DNA of 39,376 bases from Treponema sp. (GTDB lineage: Bacteria; Spirochaetota; Spirochaetia; Treponematales; Breznakiellaceae), in the NCBI GenBank assembly GCA_031267675.1, contig JAIRYT010000073.1, forward strand, positions 1-39,376. Direction: 5' to 3'. Position 1 is the first letter of the stretch; every line of letters starts with the position of its first letter. The notes under the pieces are model-generated. The model was not told the origin of the DNA. It made no database searches and saw only the letters and a program-made list of their open reading frames with translations. Shown here one piece after another: positions 28,865 to 37,156 of this stretch. The translations under genes and the position numbers were made by a program.

Positions 28865-30884
28865 TGTTCTGATTGTCCTCCTTTGTCTGGCGGGCTCCGC
28901 AGCCTCGGCGGCGGCCTTTTGGGGGGAATATAACCGTACAATGGTTAAGCTGAATGAAAGTCCGGTAGGAACCATTGTGTTTAAAAACCGCAGCGCCCAC
29001 CGCAAGATCGAGGATCGCGCCGCCTGGGACCGGCTTAAGCAGTCGTCCCCGGTGTACAACGGCGATACGATACGCACGGCGGAAGCGTCCGTCGCCATTA
29101 TCACGTTTCAGGACGAAGTAACCAGGGTGGATCTTTCCGAAAACACCCTTATACAGATTTTTTATACCAGCGAAGAAGGCGCGCGTATCGATCTTGCCGG
29201 AGGCATGGTCGATGTCGCTTCCGGCGGCCGGAGCGTTTATATTTCCAACGGCGTCTCCGCCTTCGAACTTGGAGGGAACAGCGAAGCCAGTTTAAACAAG
29301 GATGACGGGGGGTTCGGGTTTTCGGTCCTTAAGGGCCAGGCGGTATACGATGGAACGGAGCATGGTTCCGGGTCGGTTGCCGCGTTTACGCAAAGCGGCG
29401 GCCCCGACGCCCGCCCGGCGATTGCCATGACGTCTTTTGGAAGCAACGCCCGAATTTTTAAGACAGACAACGCGCCGGTGCGCTTTAGCTGGAACAGCGC
29501 CAATTTTACCCCCGATACCCGCGTTGTGATAGAAGTTTCCCTTGACACGGGTTATAGCCGGATTGTCGAAACCCAAACGGTAAGCGGAACTTCCGCGTCA
29601 GTCTTTCTGCCGCAGGGGTCGTATTTTTGGCGGGCGTACCCGGTAGAGGGCGGCAGTACCGAACCGGCGGGCCGCATGTATCCTTCCGGCCGAATTGAGG
29701 TTGTTCCCGCCGGTATCCCGGAGCTTCGGACTCCCGCAGAAGGCCGGCGCTTTGTTTTTTCGGACGAGTCCAGCGTTCCCCTTTCCTGGTCCGTTGTGGA
29801 CGGAGCCGCCGGGTATCTTCTTGAAATCGCCGGCAGTCCAGCCATGACCAGTCCCGTTCTGGCCCGGAGGGTCCAGGCTAACTCAATAGTACAAAACGGC
29901 CTGGAGCCGGGTTCCTGGTACTGGCGGGTAACGCCGCTCTTTTCGACAGACGGTGAAATTTTCCGGCAAAGTTCTTCTTCGACCGGGGAATTTTCCATCG
30001 TCAGGGGCAGCCCGGAAATGGAAGCCCCGGTACTTACCTATCCTGTCCAAAACGCGACGTTAAACCTGGACAGACCCAATGTAGTCTGGAAACACGATCC
30101 CTTCGCGGCCTCTTATTTTTTGGAAGTGGCCGATAATCCGCGGATGTCCAATCCGCTGGTACAGCTGGAAACAGTTTCAAATTATCACAATCTGGCGAAT
30201 CTGCTCGAACTTGGAAAAACCTACTACTGGCGGGTCAGCGCCCGTGCGCAGGGTGTTTCCCTTTCTTCGGCGACGGGGTCCTTTACCGCGGGCAGCGAAA
30301 ATTACAGTCCCCGGCCTCCGGTTGAAGCGGCAGTTGTCCCGGCCCCGGAGCCTGTGCCGGTTCCGGTTCCGGTTCCCGTCCTGGAGCCGGTTCCGGAACC
30401 TGTCCCCGCGCCGGTTGTCGAAGTTGTTTCGCTTGTACAGCCGCTGGATATTCCCGAACCCGAACCCGAACCCGAGCCGGTGCTTAGCGCGACCCCGGCG
30501 GAGCAAAGTCCCGGTCAGCTTTTTGCCGCCGGAAATATCCAGGGCGGGTATCCTTTGCACGGACAGCTTGTTTCCATCCGGCAGCTGGCCGGCGTGTCTT
30601 CGATGGACTTTGTCTGGGAAGGCCTCGCGCAGGAATACCGCTTCGCGCTCTACCAGGTAAACGGCGATATCGTCGTTCCGCCCACGATAGTGCGGTCGCA
30701 TTCATTTACGCTGGAAAATCCGTCAAAGCTTGCGGCGGGCGACTATATATGGGAAGTAATAGAATGGGACAGCCGTCAAAGAATACTGGGGAGGTCGACA
30801 GCGGCGCAGTTTACCGTAAGCGGCGACGCGCCGGCAAGGCGCCTGCCGACCAGCGATCCGGGAGTGCTCTATGGCAGACGTTAG
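28827..30884 (+). CDS. FecR-domain protein with fibronectin-like repeats and Pro-rich linker
   Basis: A 685-residue protein with an N-terminal membrane segment (ADVLIVLLCLAGSAASAAAF), then a FecR/SLH-like beta domain (SSPVYNGDTIRTAEASVAII, then VDLSENTLIQIFY), at least two FN3-like repeats with the SYFLEVADNPRMSNP and TYYWRVSARAQG pattern, and a Pro-Glu/Val-rich linker at about 508-555 coded by short direct DNA repeats. A terminal domain resembles the repeats (DYIWEVIEWDSRQ). It probably spans the periplasm. The start overlaps the cyclase gene by 38 nt and the end overlaps the next gene by 14 nt, so the three genes form one translational unit. Confidence 0.8.
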   Translation: MRKKKSTKFRAADVLIVLLCLAGSAASAAAFWGEYNRTMVKLNESPVGTIVFKNRSAHRKIEDRAAWDRLKQSSPVYNGDTIRTAEASVAIITFQDEVTRVDLSENTLIQIFYTSEEGARIDLAGGMVDVASGGRSVYISNGVSAFELGGNSEASLNKDDGGFGFSVLKGQAVYDGTEHGSGSVAAFTQSGGPDARPAIAMTSFGSNARIFKTDNAPVRFSWNSANFTPDTRVVIEVSLDTGYSRIVETQTVSGTSASVFLPQGSYFWRAYPVEGGSTEPAGRMYPSGRIEVVPAGIPELRTPAEGRRFVFSDESSVPLSWSVVDGAAGYLLEIAGSPAMTSPVLARRVQANSIVQNGLEPGSWYWRVTPLFSTDGEIFRQSSSSTGEFSIVRGSPEMEAPVLTYPVQNATLNLDRPNVVWKHDPFAASYFLEVADNPRMSNPLVQLETVSNYHNLANLLELGKTYYWRVSARAQGVSLSSATGSFTAGSENYSPRPPVEAAVVPAPEPVPVPVPVPVLEPVPEPVPAPVVEVVSLVQPLDIPEPEPEPEPVLSATPAEQSPGQLFAAGNIQGGYPLHGQLVSIRQLAGVSSMDFVWEGLAQEYRFALYQVNGDIVVPPTIVRSHSFTLENPSKLAAGDYIWEVIEWDSRQRILGRSTAAQFTVSGDAPARRLPTSDPGVLYGRR

Positions 30885-32760
30885 GCGTTTTATTTTTATA
30901 CTGTCGCTGGCGGCAGCCGTGTGCGCGTCCCTTGCCGCCAGGGGAAAGGGCGAGGCCCCGGCGGAAGGCCCCGGAGAAGGCTCCTATGTCGCGCTGGCAG
31001 ACGGCGATTTACAGGTATACCAGATAATTACCTTTCCCGCCGTTCCCTATACCCGGCGTTACGAGGTGGAAATAGAACAGCTCCGGGAACAGGCGTTTGT
31101 TCCGGTCGAAAAAACAGATGTCGAAACAAACCGCATACAGCTCAATCTGCGGGCGGGTTCATACCGTTACCGGATTACCGCGTACAACAGGGCGGGCCTG
31201 CAGGAAGGAATGTCGGACTGGCAGGAATTTGAAGTAAGCCCCGCGATACCTCCCAGGCCCGAAACATACCAGCCCTTTTACGGGCTCTATTACGAAATGG
31301 CGGAAACTTCCGGACAGCTTACGGTTGCCGGACAAGACTTTTTGCCCCAGTCGGAATTTGCCCTGGTGCCGCACAAAGATATTGACTGGTCGGGGGCGGA
31401 CCTGGAAAAGCGCGGGGACGTTCTTCTTCCCGACCGGGTTACCGTTACCCGGAGCGCCGGTAATCAGGCCCAGGCGGTGCTTGATTTTTCGCGGCAGCGG
31501 CTAAAAAGGGGCGAGTACGATATTTTTATCCGTAATCCGGGGGGACTGTGGAGTGTTTTGGGCCGCGTGCGGGTAGGGTATCGAAAAAATACCGACTGGA
31601 CCTTTGCGCTTGGCTGGTCTCCCGTGATGGCGCTGTTTGATACCGGCGGGAGCAGCTATACCCACAATGGTACCGAGCAGGGAGAGAGCATTGACTTTTT
31701 TAATCTCCAGGGCGCCTATCTGCGTCTTGGCTGGATTCCCGTTAAAACCCGGCGGGGGAATTTCGGCCTCGAACTGAACGCCGGTTTTCTTATGGATAAG
31801 GAATGGAAAGCCGAGCACGACGCGAATGGTTTTGATTATTTTGGCGCGTTTCAGAATGCTCATCTTGACCTTTTATACCAGGCGCCCTCCATCGGAAAGC
31901 TCCAGGCCCAGATACGCTTTGGGGCCGGCGCCGGCGACTATTATGACGAGACGTGGGACGAGGGGAACGGCGTGCCCGTTCTGTTAAACTTTGGCGTTTC
32001 CGGCCAGTACTTTGTCTGGGAAAACTTTTATTACGAGCTGGGGGTTGATTTTCAATTCATGACCAGAGTGAATCATTTTTCGATCAGACCCGTTGTCGGC
32101 CTTGGATGGCAGTTTGGCCGCTGGGGCGAAATGGCCGTCGTAAAAAAGGCGCAGGACAGAGGAGAAGATCCTTCGGTGCCGGTGTCCGATATTCCGGCAA
32201 AAGAATTTACCCTTTCCCTTGGCTGGTCCCCCATGATTCCCCTGGGGATGGACAGGACGAAATCTGACGAACACGACGGACGCGAACGAACCATGTTGTC
32301 ACAGGTAAATCCCCAGGGATTTTATCTGCGCATGGCTTTTCTTCCCCATCGCTGGGGTAAAAACCGGCTGGGGCCGGAACTACAGACATACATGCTGAAT
32401 TATCCCGGAAGAGCTCACGACGGCGACGGTGTCTACGCGTACATCAATATTTTTAGCCACCACCACATAGGGGTGCTGTACCAGCGGATTATGACCGATG
32501 ACTGGCGCCTGAACGCGCGTTTTGGCGCGGGAATTTCCCATCCCTACGATTATGACGGCGATGATGAGGATATTCCCCCTTCGCTGCATACCGGTCTTTC
32601 GTTCCAGCGCTTTTTTAGTAAAGGCCTTTACGCGGAAGCGGGACTTGACGTGTTTGTTTCCTTTGGACGCGAAACCCATTGGATGATCAACCCCGGGATT
32701 GGTATTGGATGGCAGTTTAACAGAACGGCTTCCACCGGCCTTAAAGATTCCGTTGAATAA
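30871..32760 (+). CDS. Outer-membrane beta-barrel protein with duplicated barrel domain
   Basis: A 629-residue exported protein. The signal peptide is RFIFILSLAAAVCASLAARG. A beta domain of about 200 residues with an FN3-like start (YTRRYEVEIEQLRE) is followed by two homologous membrane-barrel units. Unit 1 begins TFALGWSPVMALFD (about 238) and ends RPVVGLGWQFGRWG (about 420). Unit 2 begins TLSLGWSPMIPLGM (about 448) and ends INPGIGIGWQFNRT (about 617). Alternating polar and aromatic residues and the terminal aromatic strand are typical of outer-membrane barrels. It lies at the end of the cyclase-FecR operon and probably works with the FecR-type protein. Confidence 0.75.
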   Translation: MADVRRFIFILSLAAAVCASLAARGKGEAPAEGPGEGSYVALADGDLQVYQIITFPAVPYTRRYEVEIEQLREQAFVPVEKTDVETNRIQLNLRAGSYRYRITAYNRAGLQEGMSDWQEFEVSPAIPPRPETYQPFYGLYYEMAETSGQLTVAGQDFLPQSEFALVPHKDIDWSGADLEKRGDVLLPDRVTVTRSAGNQAQAVLDFSRQRLKRGEYDIFIRNPGGLWSVLGRVRVGYRKNTDWTFALGWSPVMALFDTGGSSYTHNGTEQGESIDFFNLQGAYLRLGWIPVKTRRGNFGLELNAGFLMDKEWKAEHDANGFDYFGAFQNAHLDLLYQAPSIGKLQAQIRFGAGAGDYYDETWDEGNGVPVLLNFGVSGQYFVWENFYYELGVDFQFMTRVNHFSIRPVVGLGWQFGRWGEMAVVKKAQDRGEDPSVPVSDIPAKEFTLSLGWSPMIPLGMDRTKSDEHDGRERTMLSQVNPQGFYLRMAFLPHRWGKNRLGPELQTYMLNYPGRAHDGDGVYAYINIFSHHHIGVLYQRIMTDDWRLNARFGAGISHPYDYDGDDEDIPPSLHTGLSFQRFFSKGLYAEAGLDVFVSFGRETHWMINPGIGIGWQFNRTASTGLKDSVE

Positions 32761-32783
32761 TGGTGTATGCCTGGTAAACGGTT

Positions 32784-33728
32784 ATGGGGAATCTGGTAAA
32801 ACATGAAACAGAGCTTGTCGCAGAGGCGGTAAGCTGGCTTGAAGCGGAAAACCCCCGCGAGGCGGAGCCGGTCCGCCTGCGCTTTGAGTGTGTCGATTCC
32901 TTTTCCGTGCTGCTTGGCCTTTTTCCCCCGGTACGCGAAAGCGATATGCTGCGCGGCGTGTCCCGGAACGCGCAGCAGTTTATTTTAACGCTTGTCAATA
33001 TGTCGCCGACCGCGCACCTTTTGCATATTCCGCCGCGCATTCAGGCCATGCGGAGTTTTCTGGTAACAAAGTTTCACGCGTTTTCGCTTTTATCCCGGAC
33101 GCTCCCGGAAAGCTCCGGTTTTTATGACAGGGTGTATTCCTCCCTGTACAGCACGCTTTTTACCATAATGTCGGAGGACGTGTACTTTTCCTGTCTTGAC
33201 GATCCTTCCTTTCCCAATGAATTAAAAGTACGCCTTGCCGAAGATCTTGTGTCGCTGTGGGATTCGGGAACAGAGCTGGCGCTGGTTAAACATTTTCCCG
33301 CGCTGGAAGCCCTGTGGACGGCGCGTAACGAAAGTCCGCCCAGTTTCGGCACCATGGACGGCAACAGCGAAATATTGCGCCTTTCCATTACGCAGGACGA
33401 ATCGTGGAGCGATTTTCTTGCCGCCGACGACGCGGACGGTGAAACCCGCCGGGCGCTGGAAGAATTTATTTTTGGCCTTTCATTTGAAGAATTGCTGGCG
33501 GTGCGCGAACGTCTGGTACGTTTCGGCATTGCCGCCGTCAACTTTAACGAAATCCGCTCATACCTGGGAAGCAGCCCGAAATACCGCGTCGTCATGAGTT
33601 CCGACCCAAAGGCAATCTACGATTTTTACATGGACCGCAAAGAAGCGGCGCATATGCGCAAAAAAAACGGCAAAAGCGGGCCGCGCAAAACCCTGGAAGA
33701 AATTTACCTTAAATACCGCATGAAGTAG
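32784..33728 (+). CDS. Conserved hypothetical protein
   Basis: A 314-residue soluble protein with no signal peptide or membrane segment. It is mostly helical, with LVAEAVSWLEAENPREAEPV near the start, FHAFSLLSRTLPESSGFYDR and FYMDRKEAAHMRKKNGKSGP near a basic C-terminus. No catalytic motif or known family is visible. It follows the outer-membrane protein gene by 23 nt on the same strand and could be co-transcribed, but it lacks a clear Shine-Dalgarno sequence. It is convergent with the dCMP deaminase gene, 3 nt apart. Confidence 0.75.
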   Translation: MGNLVKHETELVAEAVSWLEAENPREAEPVRLRFECVDSFSVLLGLFPPVRESDMLRGVSRNAQQFILTLVNMSPTAHLLHIPPRIQAMRSFLVTKFHAFSLLSRTLPESSGFYDRVYSSLYSTLFTIMSEDVYFSCLDDPSFPNELKVRLAEDLVSLWDSGTELALVKHFPALEALWTARNESPPSFGTMDGNSEILRLSITQDESWSDFLAADDADGETRRALEEFIFGLSFEELLAVRERLVRFGIAAVNFNEIRSYLGSSPKYRVVMSSDPKAIYDFYMDRKEAAHMRKKNGKSGPRKTLEEIYLKYRMK

Positions 33729-33731
33729 GCG

Positions 33732-34235
33732 CTATTGTTCTTTGTATTCTTCAACTTCGTTATGTACATATTCCAGTTTAATTTTTGCCTGCGAAAACAT
33801 CGCTTCGGAATCGGCGGCGTCATGATAGCGCCGCTGGGCGACCACGCGGACTATGCCGCAGTTGATGATCAGCATCGCGCAGGTACGGCAGGGTGTCATG
33901 CGGCAGTAAAGCGTGGCGCCTTCTATGGCGATGCCGCGTTTTGCCGCCTGGCAAACGGCGTTTTGTTCGGCGTGCACGGTTCGTACACAGTGGGTGGTAA
34001 CGCTGCCGTCTTCGTGGACCATCTGTTTTAACTGGTGTCCCGCTTCATCGCAGTGGGGAAGCCCCGAGGGCGCGCCTACATATCCGGTAACAAGTATCTG
34101 GTTGTTTTTGGCGATAACGCAGCCCGACCGCCCCCGGTCGCAGGTAGCCCGTTTTGCGATAGCGTCACAGACTTCCATAAAGTATTCGTCCCAGCTGGGA
34201 CGTTCGTGTTTTGGTTTGTTTTCTTTTGCCTGCAT
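33732..34235 (-). CDS. Deoxycytidylate (dCMP) deaminase family protein
   Basis: A 167-residue zinc enzyme. The zinc-binding and catalytic motifs are TVHAEQNAVCQ (His and proton-shuttling Glu) and MTPCRTCAMLI (two Cys). The N-terminal SWDEYFMEVCDAIAKRATCD and RGRSGCVIAKNNQILVTGY are typical of dCMP deaminases of the ComEB type. It converts dCMP to dUMP for thymidylate synthesis in the cytoplasm. The ATG at 34235 has no Shine-Dalgarno sequence and lies 5 nt after a TATAGT box, so a leaderless mRNA is predicted. It is divergent from the PfkB kinase operon with only 44 bp between. Confidence 0.9.
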   Translation of the reverse strand: MQAKENKPKHERPSWDEYFMEVCDAIAKRATCDRGRSGCVIAKNNQILVTGYVGAPSGLPHCDEAGHQLKQMVHEDGSVTTHCVRTVHAEQNAVCQAAKRGIAIEGATLYCRMTPCRTCAMLIINCGIVRVVAQRRYHDAADSEAMFSQAKIKLEYVHNEVEEYKEQ

Positions 34236-34240
34236 GCACC

Positions 34241-34269
34241 ACTATAAAAAATACGGTAAAACCTGTAAA
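34241..34269 (-). promoter_or_regulatory. Promoter of dCMP deaminase gene, TTTACA-N17-TATAGT
   Basis: On the minus strand, -35 TTTACA (34269-34264), a 17-nt spacer and -10 TATAGT (34246-34241). The predicted start coincides with the ATG at 34235. Confidence 0.65.
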
Positions 34270-34279
34270 GTATGTAGCG

Positions 34280-35212
34280 ATGGGCGCGTTTCTTACTGTC
34301 TGCATGAATCCGACACTGCAAAAAACCCTGTGTTTTTCTTCCATTGTTCCCGGCCAGGTAAACCGTACGGACCGCCACCGGCTTGACGCTTCGGGCAAGG
34401 GAATCAACGTGACGCGGGTGCTCTGTCAGCTGGGCAAAACGGCGACGCACCTTACCCAGCTGGGCGGCGAACTGCGTCCGTTTTTTTTGGCCCTTTGTAA
34501 AAAGGACGGGCTGGAGATTGAATGGGTAGAAAGCGCCGGCGCCGTCCGCTTCTGCTATACCCTGATCAGCGGCGATCGCAGTACCGAAATTACCGAACTT
34601 GTCGAGGAAGGGGAGCAGGTCGACGCGCCCGCCGAAGAACGCTTTCTTAAAAAATACAAAACGCTGCTTCCCTCATTTGGTACGGTAATTTTTTCGGGCG
34701 CAAAGGCGCGCGGTTTTAGCGACAATCTGGTTCCCTTGATGGTTTGCCTTGCGCGGGAGCGGGGGGCGCGTATCATTCTTGACATGAGGGGGAGCGATTT
34801 GGTCAAAAGCCTTCCGTACTGTCCAGATATAATTAAACCCAATCTTTTTGAATTTACCGGCACCTTTGCGCCGGAGCTTAAAAAGCTCGGCGAGCTTTCC
34901 GGCGATGAAGAAGGCGTAAAAGACCGCGTAAGGGAGATCGCGCTGGAACTGGCCGAAAGGCATCACTGCCGCATAATTCTTTCGCGGGGGAGCCGTCCGC
35001 TCTGGTACTGCGGCGGCGGCGGTTTCGAGGAATTCCCGGTAAAAAAAATACCGGCGGTAAATACGGTAAATACGATTGGATCAGGAGACGCGTTTACCGC
35101 GGGCCTTGCCTCCGCGCTGGATGAGGGCCTGGATTTTCGCGGCGCGCTTGAAGCGGGAACGCGCTGCGGAGCCGCGAACGCCCGGCTGCTTAAGCCTGGA
35201 GTAATTATCTGA
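34280..35212 (+). CDS. PfkB-type sugar kinase (1-phosphofructokinase family)
   Basis: A 310-residue kinase from the ATG at 34280; a longer frame to 34211 would overlap the divergent gene. It starts FLTVCMNPTLQKTLCF and has RLDASGKGINVTRVLCQLGK (PfkB signature 1 region) and VNTIGSGDAFTAGLASALDE (signature 2, with the catalytic Asp in GSGDAF). These features fit the hexose-kinase/1-phosphofructokinase group, which phosphorylates fructose 1-phosphate or a tagatose or related sugar phosphate with ATP. The exact substrate cannot be read from the sequence, and no PTS genes are adjacent. It begins an operon in which almost every junction overlaps. Confidence 0.85.
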   Translation: MGAFLTVCMNPTLQKTLCFSSIVPGQVNRTDRHRLDASGKGINVTRVLCQLGKTATHLTQLGGELRPFFLALCKKDGLEIEWVESAGAVRFCYTLISGDRSTEITELVEEGEQVDAPAEERFLKKYKTLLPSFGTVIFSGAKARGFSDNLVPLMVCLARERGARIILDMRGSDLVKSLPYCPDIIKPNLFEFTGTFAPELKKLGELSGDEEGVKDRVREIALELAERHHCRIILSRGSRPLWYCGGGGFEEFPVKKIPAVNTVNTIGSGDAFTAGLASALDEGLDFRGALEAGTRCGAANARLLKPGVII

Positions 35213-35213
35213 T

Positions 35214-35855
35214 ATGGCGTTTGAGATAGAACTAAAAGCCTGGGTTTCACGAAAAAATCCCCAGAACAAAGATGCCGCGGAACGCGCCGGAGCTGTTCTT
35301 TCTTCGCTTGGCAGATACGGCGGCGAGTACCGCAAGTCCGACACCTACTGGCGCGGACAGCTCCCGTTTAGCATACGGGTACGGCGCGAGGAAAGGGTTT
35401 TTTGCCGGCAAAAAACCGGCATAACACTGGTAACGTATAAAATCAAGAAAAGGGACGGCGGTATTGAAATTAACGATGAAAGGGAATTTGAAATAGCCGG
35501 ACGGAACGGAGAGTCGGCCGCCGAAGGGTTTGAATATTTGCTTGAGCGGCTGGGCATGGCGAAAACAGAGGTAAAAACCAAACAGGGAAGGGTATGGGAC
35601 TGCGGCGGAATAAACGCGGAACTTTCCCTGGTGTGCGGAAAAAACGACAGGCCCCTTGGCTGGTTTATCGAACTTGAAATTATCGCAAAAGACGACTCGG
35701 CAAAAACCCGCGCAAAGGCAAAAACGCGCCTGCTTGAACTGCTTGCCAAAACCGGCATAGACCCGGAGAACAGCGAGGATCGTTACTATACGGAACTTCT
35801 GCGGGAGCAGGCGGTCCATTTGCAAACAGGCAAAAATAGTATACCATTGGATTGA
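35214..35855 (+). CDS. CYTH-domain protein (class IV adenylate cyclase / ThTPase superfamily)
   Basis: A 213-residue protein starting 1 nt after the kinase stop. The CYTH signature EIELK (Glu4, Glu6, Lys8) is intact, and the tunnel residues follow in SDTYWRG, SIRVRREE, TYKIKKRDGG, EINDEREFE and GWFIELEIIAKDD. The superfamily binds triphosphate groups and metal ions; members include CyaB-type adenylate cyclases, thiamine triphosphatases and inorganic triphosphatases. Activity here cannot be assigned. A class III cyclase is encoded 8 kb upstream, so a second route to cAMP is possible but unproven. Its stop overlaps the next start (TGATG). Confidence 0.85.
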   Translation: MAFEIELKAWVSRKNPQNKDAAERAGAVLSSLGRYGGEYRKSDTYWRGQLPFSIRVRREERVFCRQKTGITLVTYKIKKRDGGIEINDEREFEIAGRNGESAAEGFEYLLERLGMAKTEVKTKQGRVWDCGGINAELSLVCGKNDRPLGWFIELEIIAKDDSAKTRAKAKTRLLELLAKTGIDPENSEDRYYTELLREQAVHLQTGKNSIPLD

Positions 35856-37156
35856 TGACAACGCGAATCCTTCTGCTTTTTCTGGCGCTGCTGTGTGCGT
35901 TCCCCGTTTTTGGACAGAGCGATGACGACTCGCGGGGCAGCTACCTCACGGTAAAAATCGCCGTCGTCGGTCCGGGAGACGAAATCTATCTTTGGTGGGG
36001 CCACATCGGCATTATTATCGAAGACGCGCTTTCGGGCGAAAACCGTTTTTATGACTGGGGCGTTTTTTCGTTTGACAACAATAATTTTTACCTTAACTTT
36101 GCCCTTGGACGTCTTCTCTACGCCTGTACCATGACGCCCGCCGAATACAATATTGAACGCAACATACGGACAAACCGCGCCATAACAACCTATACCTTAA
36201 ATCTAAGCAGCCAAAAAAAAGCGGAACTGCAGCGCTTTGCCGGGAATAACGTCCTGCCGGAAAACGCCAATTACTGGTACCACCATTTTGACGACAACTG
36301 CGCGACACGGGTAAGGGACGTGATCGACATGGCCAGTTCCGGCGCGTTTAAGGCGCGGTACGGCGAAGCGCCCGGACGCTTTACCCTGCGCGAGCATGTG
36401 CGCCGCCATACCTGGTTTTCGCCGTTTTGGGACTGGGCGGTTTCGTTCTGGATGGGCCGGGGCATCGATCAGCCGATAACCATGTGGCAGGAAATGTTTT
36501 TGCCTTCGGAAATCGGGCGGAACATACAGAATTTTACCTATACCGATGAAAACGGCGTGTTGCGAAATCTGGTAAGCGCGGTGGAAGTAATCAATACCGC
36601 GCAAAACCGGCCGGCGCCGCTTGAGTCAAGCCCCTTTTCATTTCGCGAAGCGCTCGCCGGTATTCTTGCCGCGGTTTTTTTAGCCGGCGCTTTTGCCGGC
36701 GGCGGAATAGTTACAAAAAAACGCGCCCGCCTTGTTTTGGGACTGGGGCAGAGTGTTTTGGGACTGTATTTTGGCATAGCCGGTTCCCTGCTTTTCTTTT
36801 TGGAGTTTTTTACCAATCACGATTACACCTGGCATAACACCAATATTATATATATAAACCCGCTTGTTCTTGCCGCGTTTCCCCTTGGTTTGATTTTTGC
36901 GTTTACCAAAAACGGGGCGCGTTTTGCCCGCGCGCAAAAAGTACTCCGGGCGCTGTGGATCTATGTAAGTTCCGCAGGCCTTTTTACGCTGGTGTTAAAC
37001 GTGTTTCCGCCGCTTTACCAGCATAATTGGGAAACCTTCGCGCTGGTTTTTCCCCCGGCGTTTGTGCTTGGTTTTGTTCCGTTTTTTTATAATCCGGGCT
37101 TTTCCGGGGATTTTTTTACCGGATTACCGGGCAAACCCAAAAAGGCGGCGCGATGA
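35855..37156 (+). CDS. DUF4105 / Lnb N-terminal-domain membrane protein
   Basis: A 433-residue protein from the ATG at 35855. A signal peptide (LLLFLALLCAFPVFGQ) is followed by a DUF4105-type periplasmic domain: EIYLWWGHIGIIIED with His near residue 50, FYDWGVFSFDNNNFYLNF, and NYWYHHFDDNCATRVRD with Cys near 149, the His and Cys of a papain/NlpC-like fold. The C-terminal 170 residues hold about five membrane helices. In Bacteroides a DUF4105 protein named Lnb is reported to N-acylate lipoproteins; by analogy this may be a lipoprotein N-acyltransferase. It overlaps the lipA start by 4 nt. Confidence 0.75.
   Translation: MTTRILLLFLALLCAFPVFGQSDDDSRGSYLTVKIAVVGPGDEIYLWWGHIGIIIEDALSGENRFYDWGVFSFDNNNFYLNFALGRLLYACTMTPAEYNIERNIRTNRAITTYTLNLSSQKKAELQRFAGNNVLPENANYWYHHFDDNCATRVRDVIDMASSGAFKARYGEAPGRFTLREHVRRHTWFSPFWDWAVSFWMGRGIDQPITMWQEMFLPSEIGRNIQNFTYTDENGVLRNLVSAVEVINTAQNRPAPLESSPFSFREALAGILAAVFLAGAFAGGGIVTKKRARLVLGLGQSVLGLYFGIAGSLLFFLEFFTNHDYTWHNTNIIYINPLVLAAFPLGLIFAFTKNGARFARAQKVLRALWIYVSSAGLFTLVLNVFPPLYQHNWETFALVFPPAFVLGFVPFFYNPGFSGDFFTGLPGKPKKAAR

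Noticed and set aside
28229-29104. 291-codon minus-strand ORF
   Set aside because: It is antisense to the catalytic domain of the adenylate cyclase and the FecR start; no independent support.
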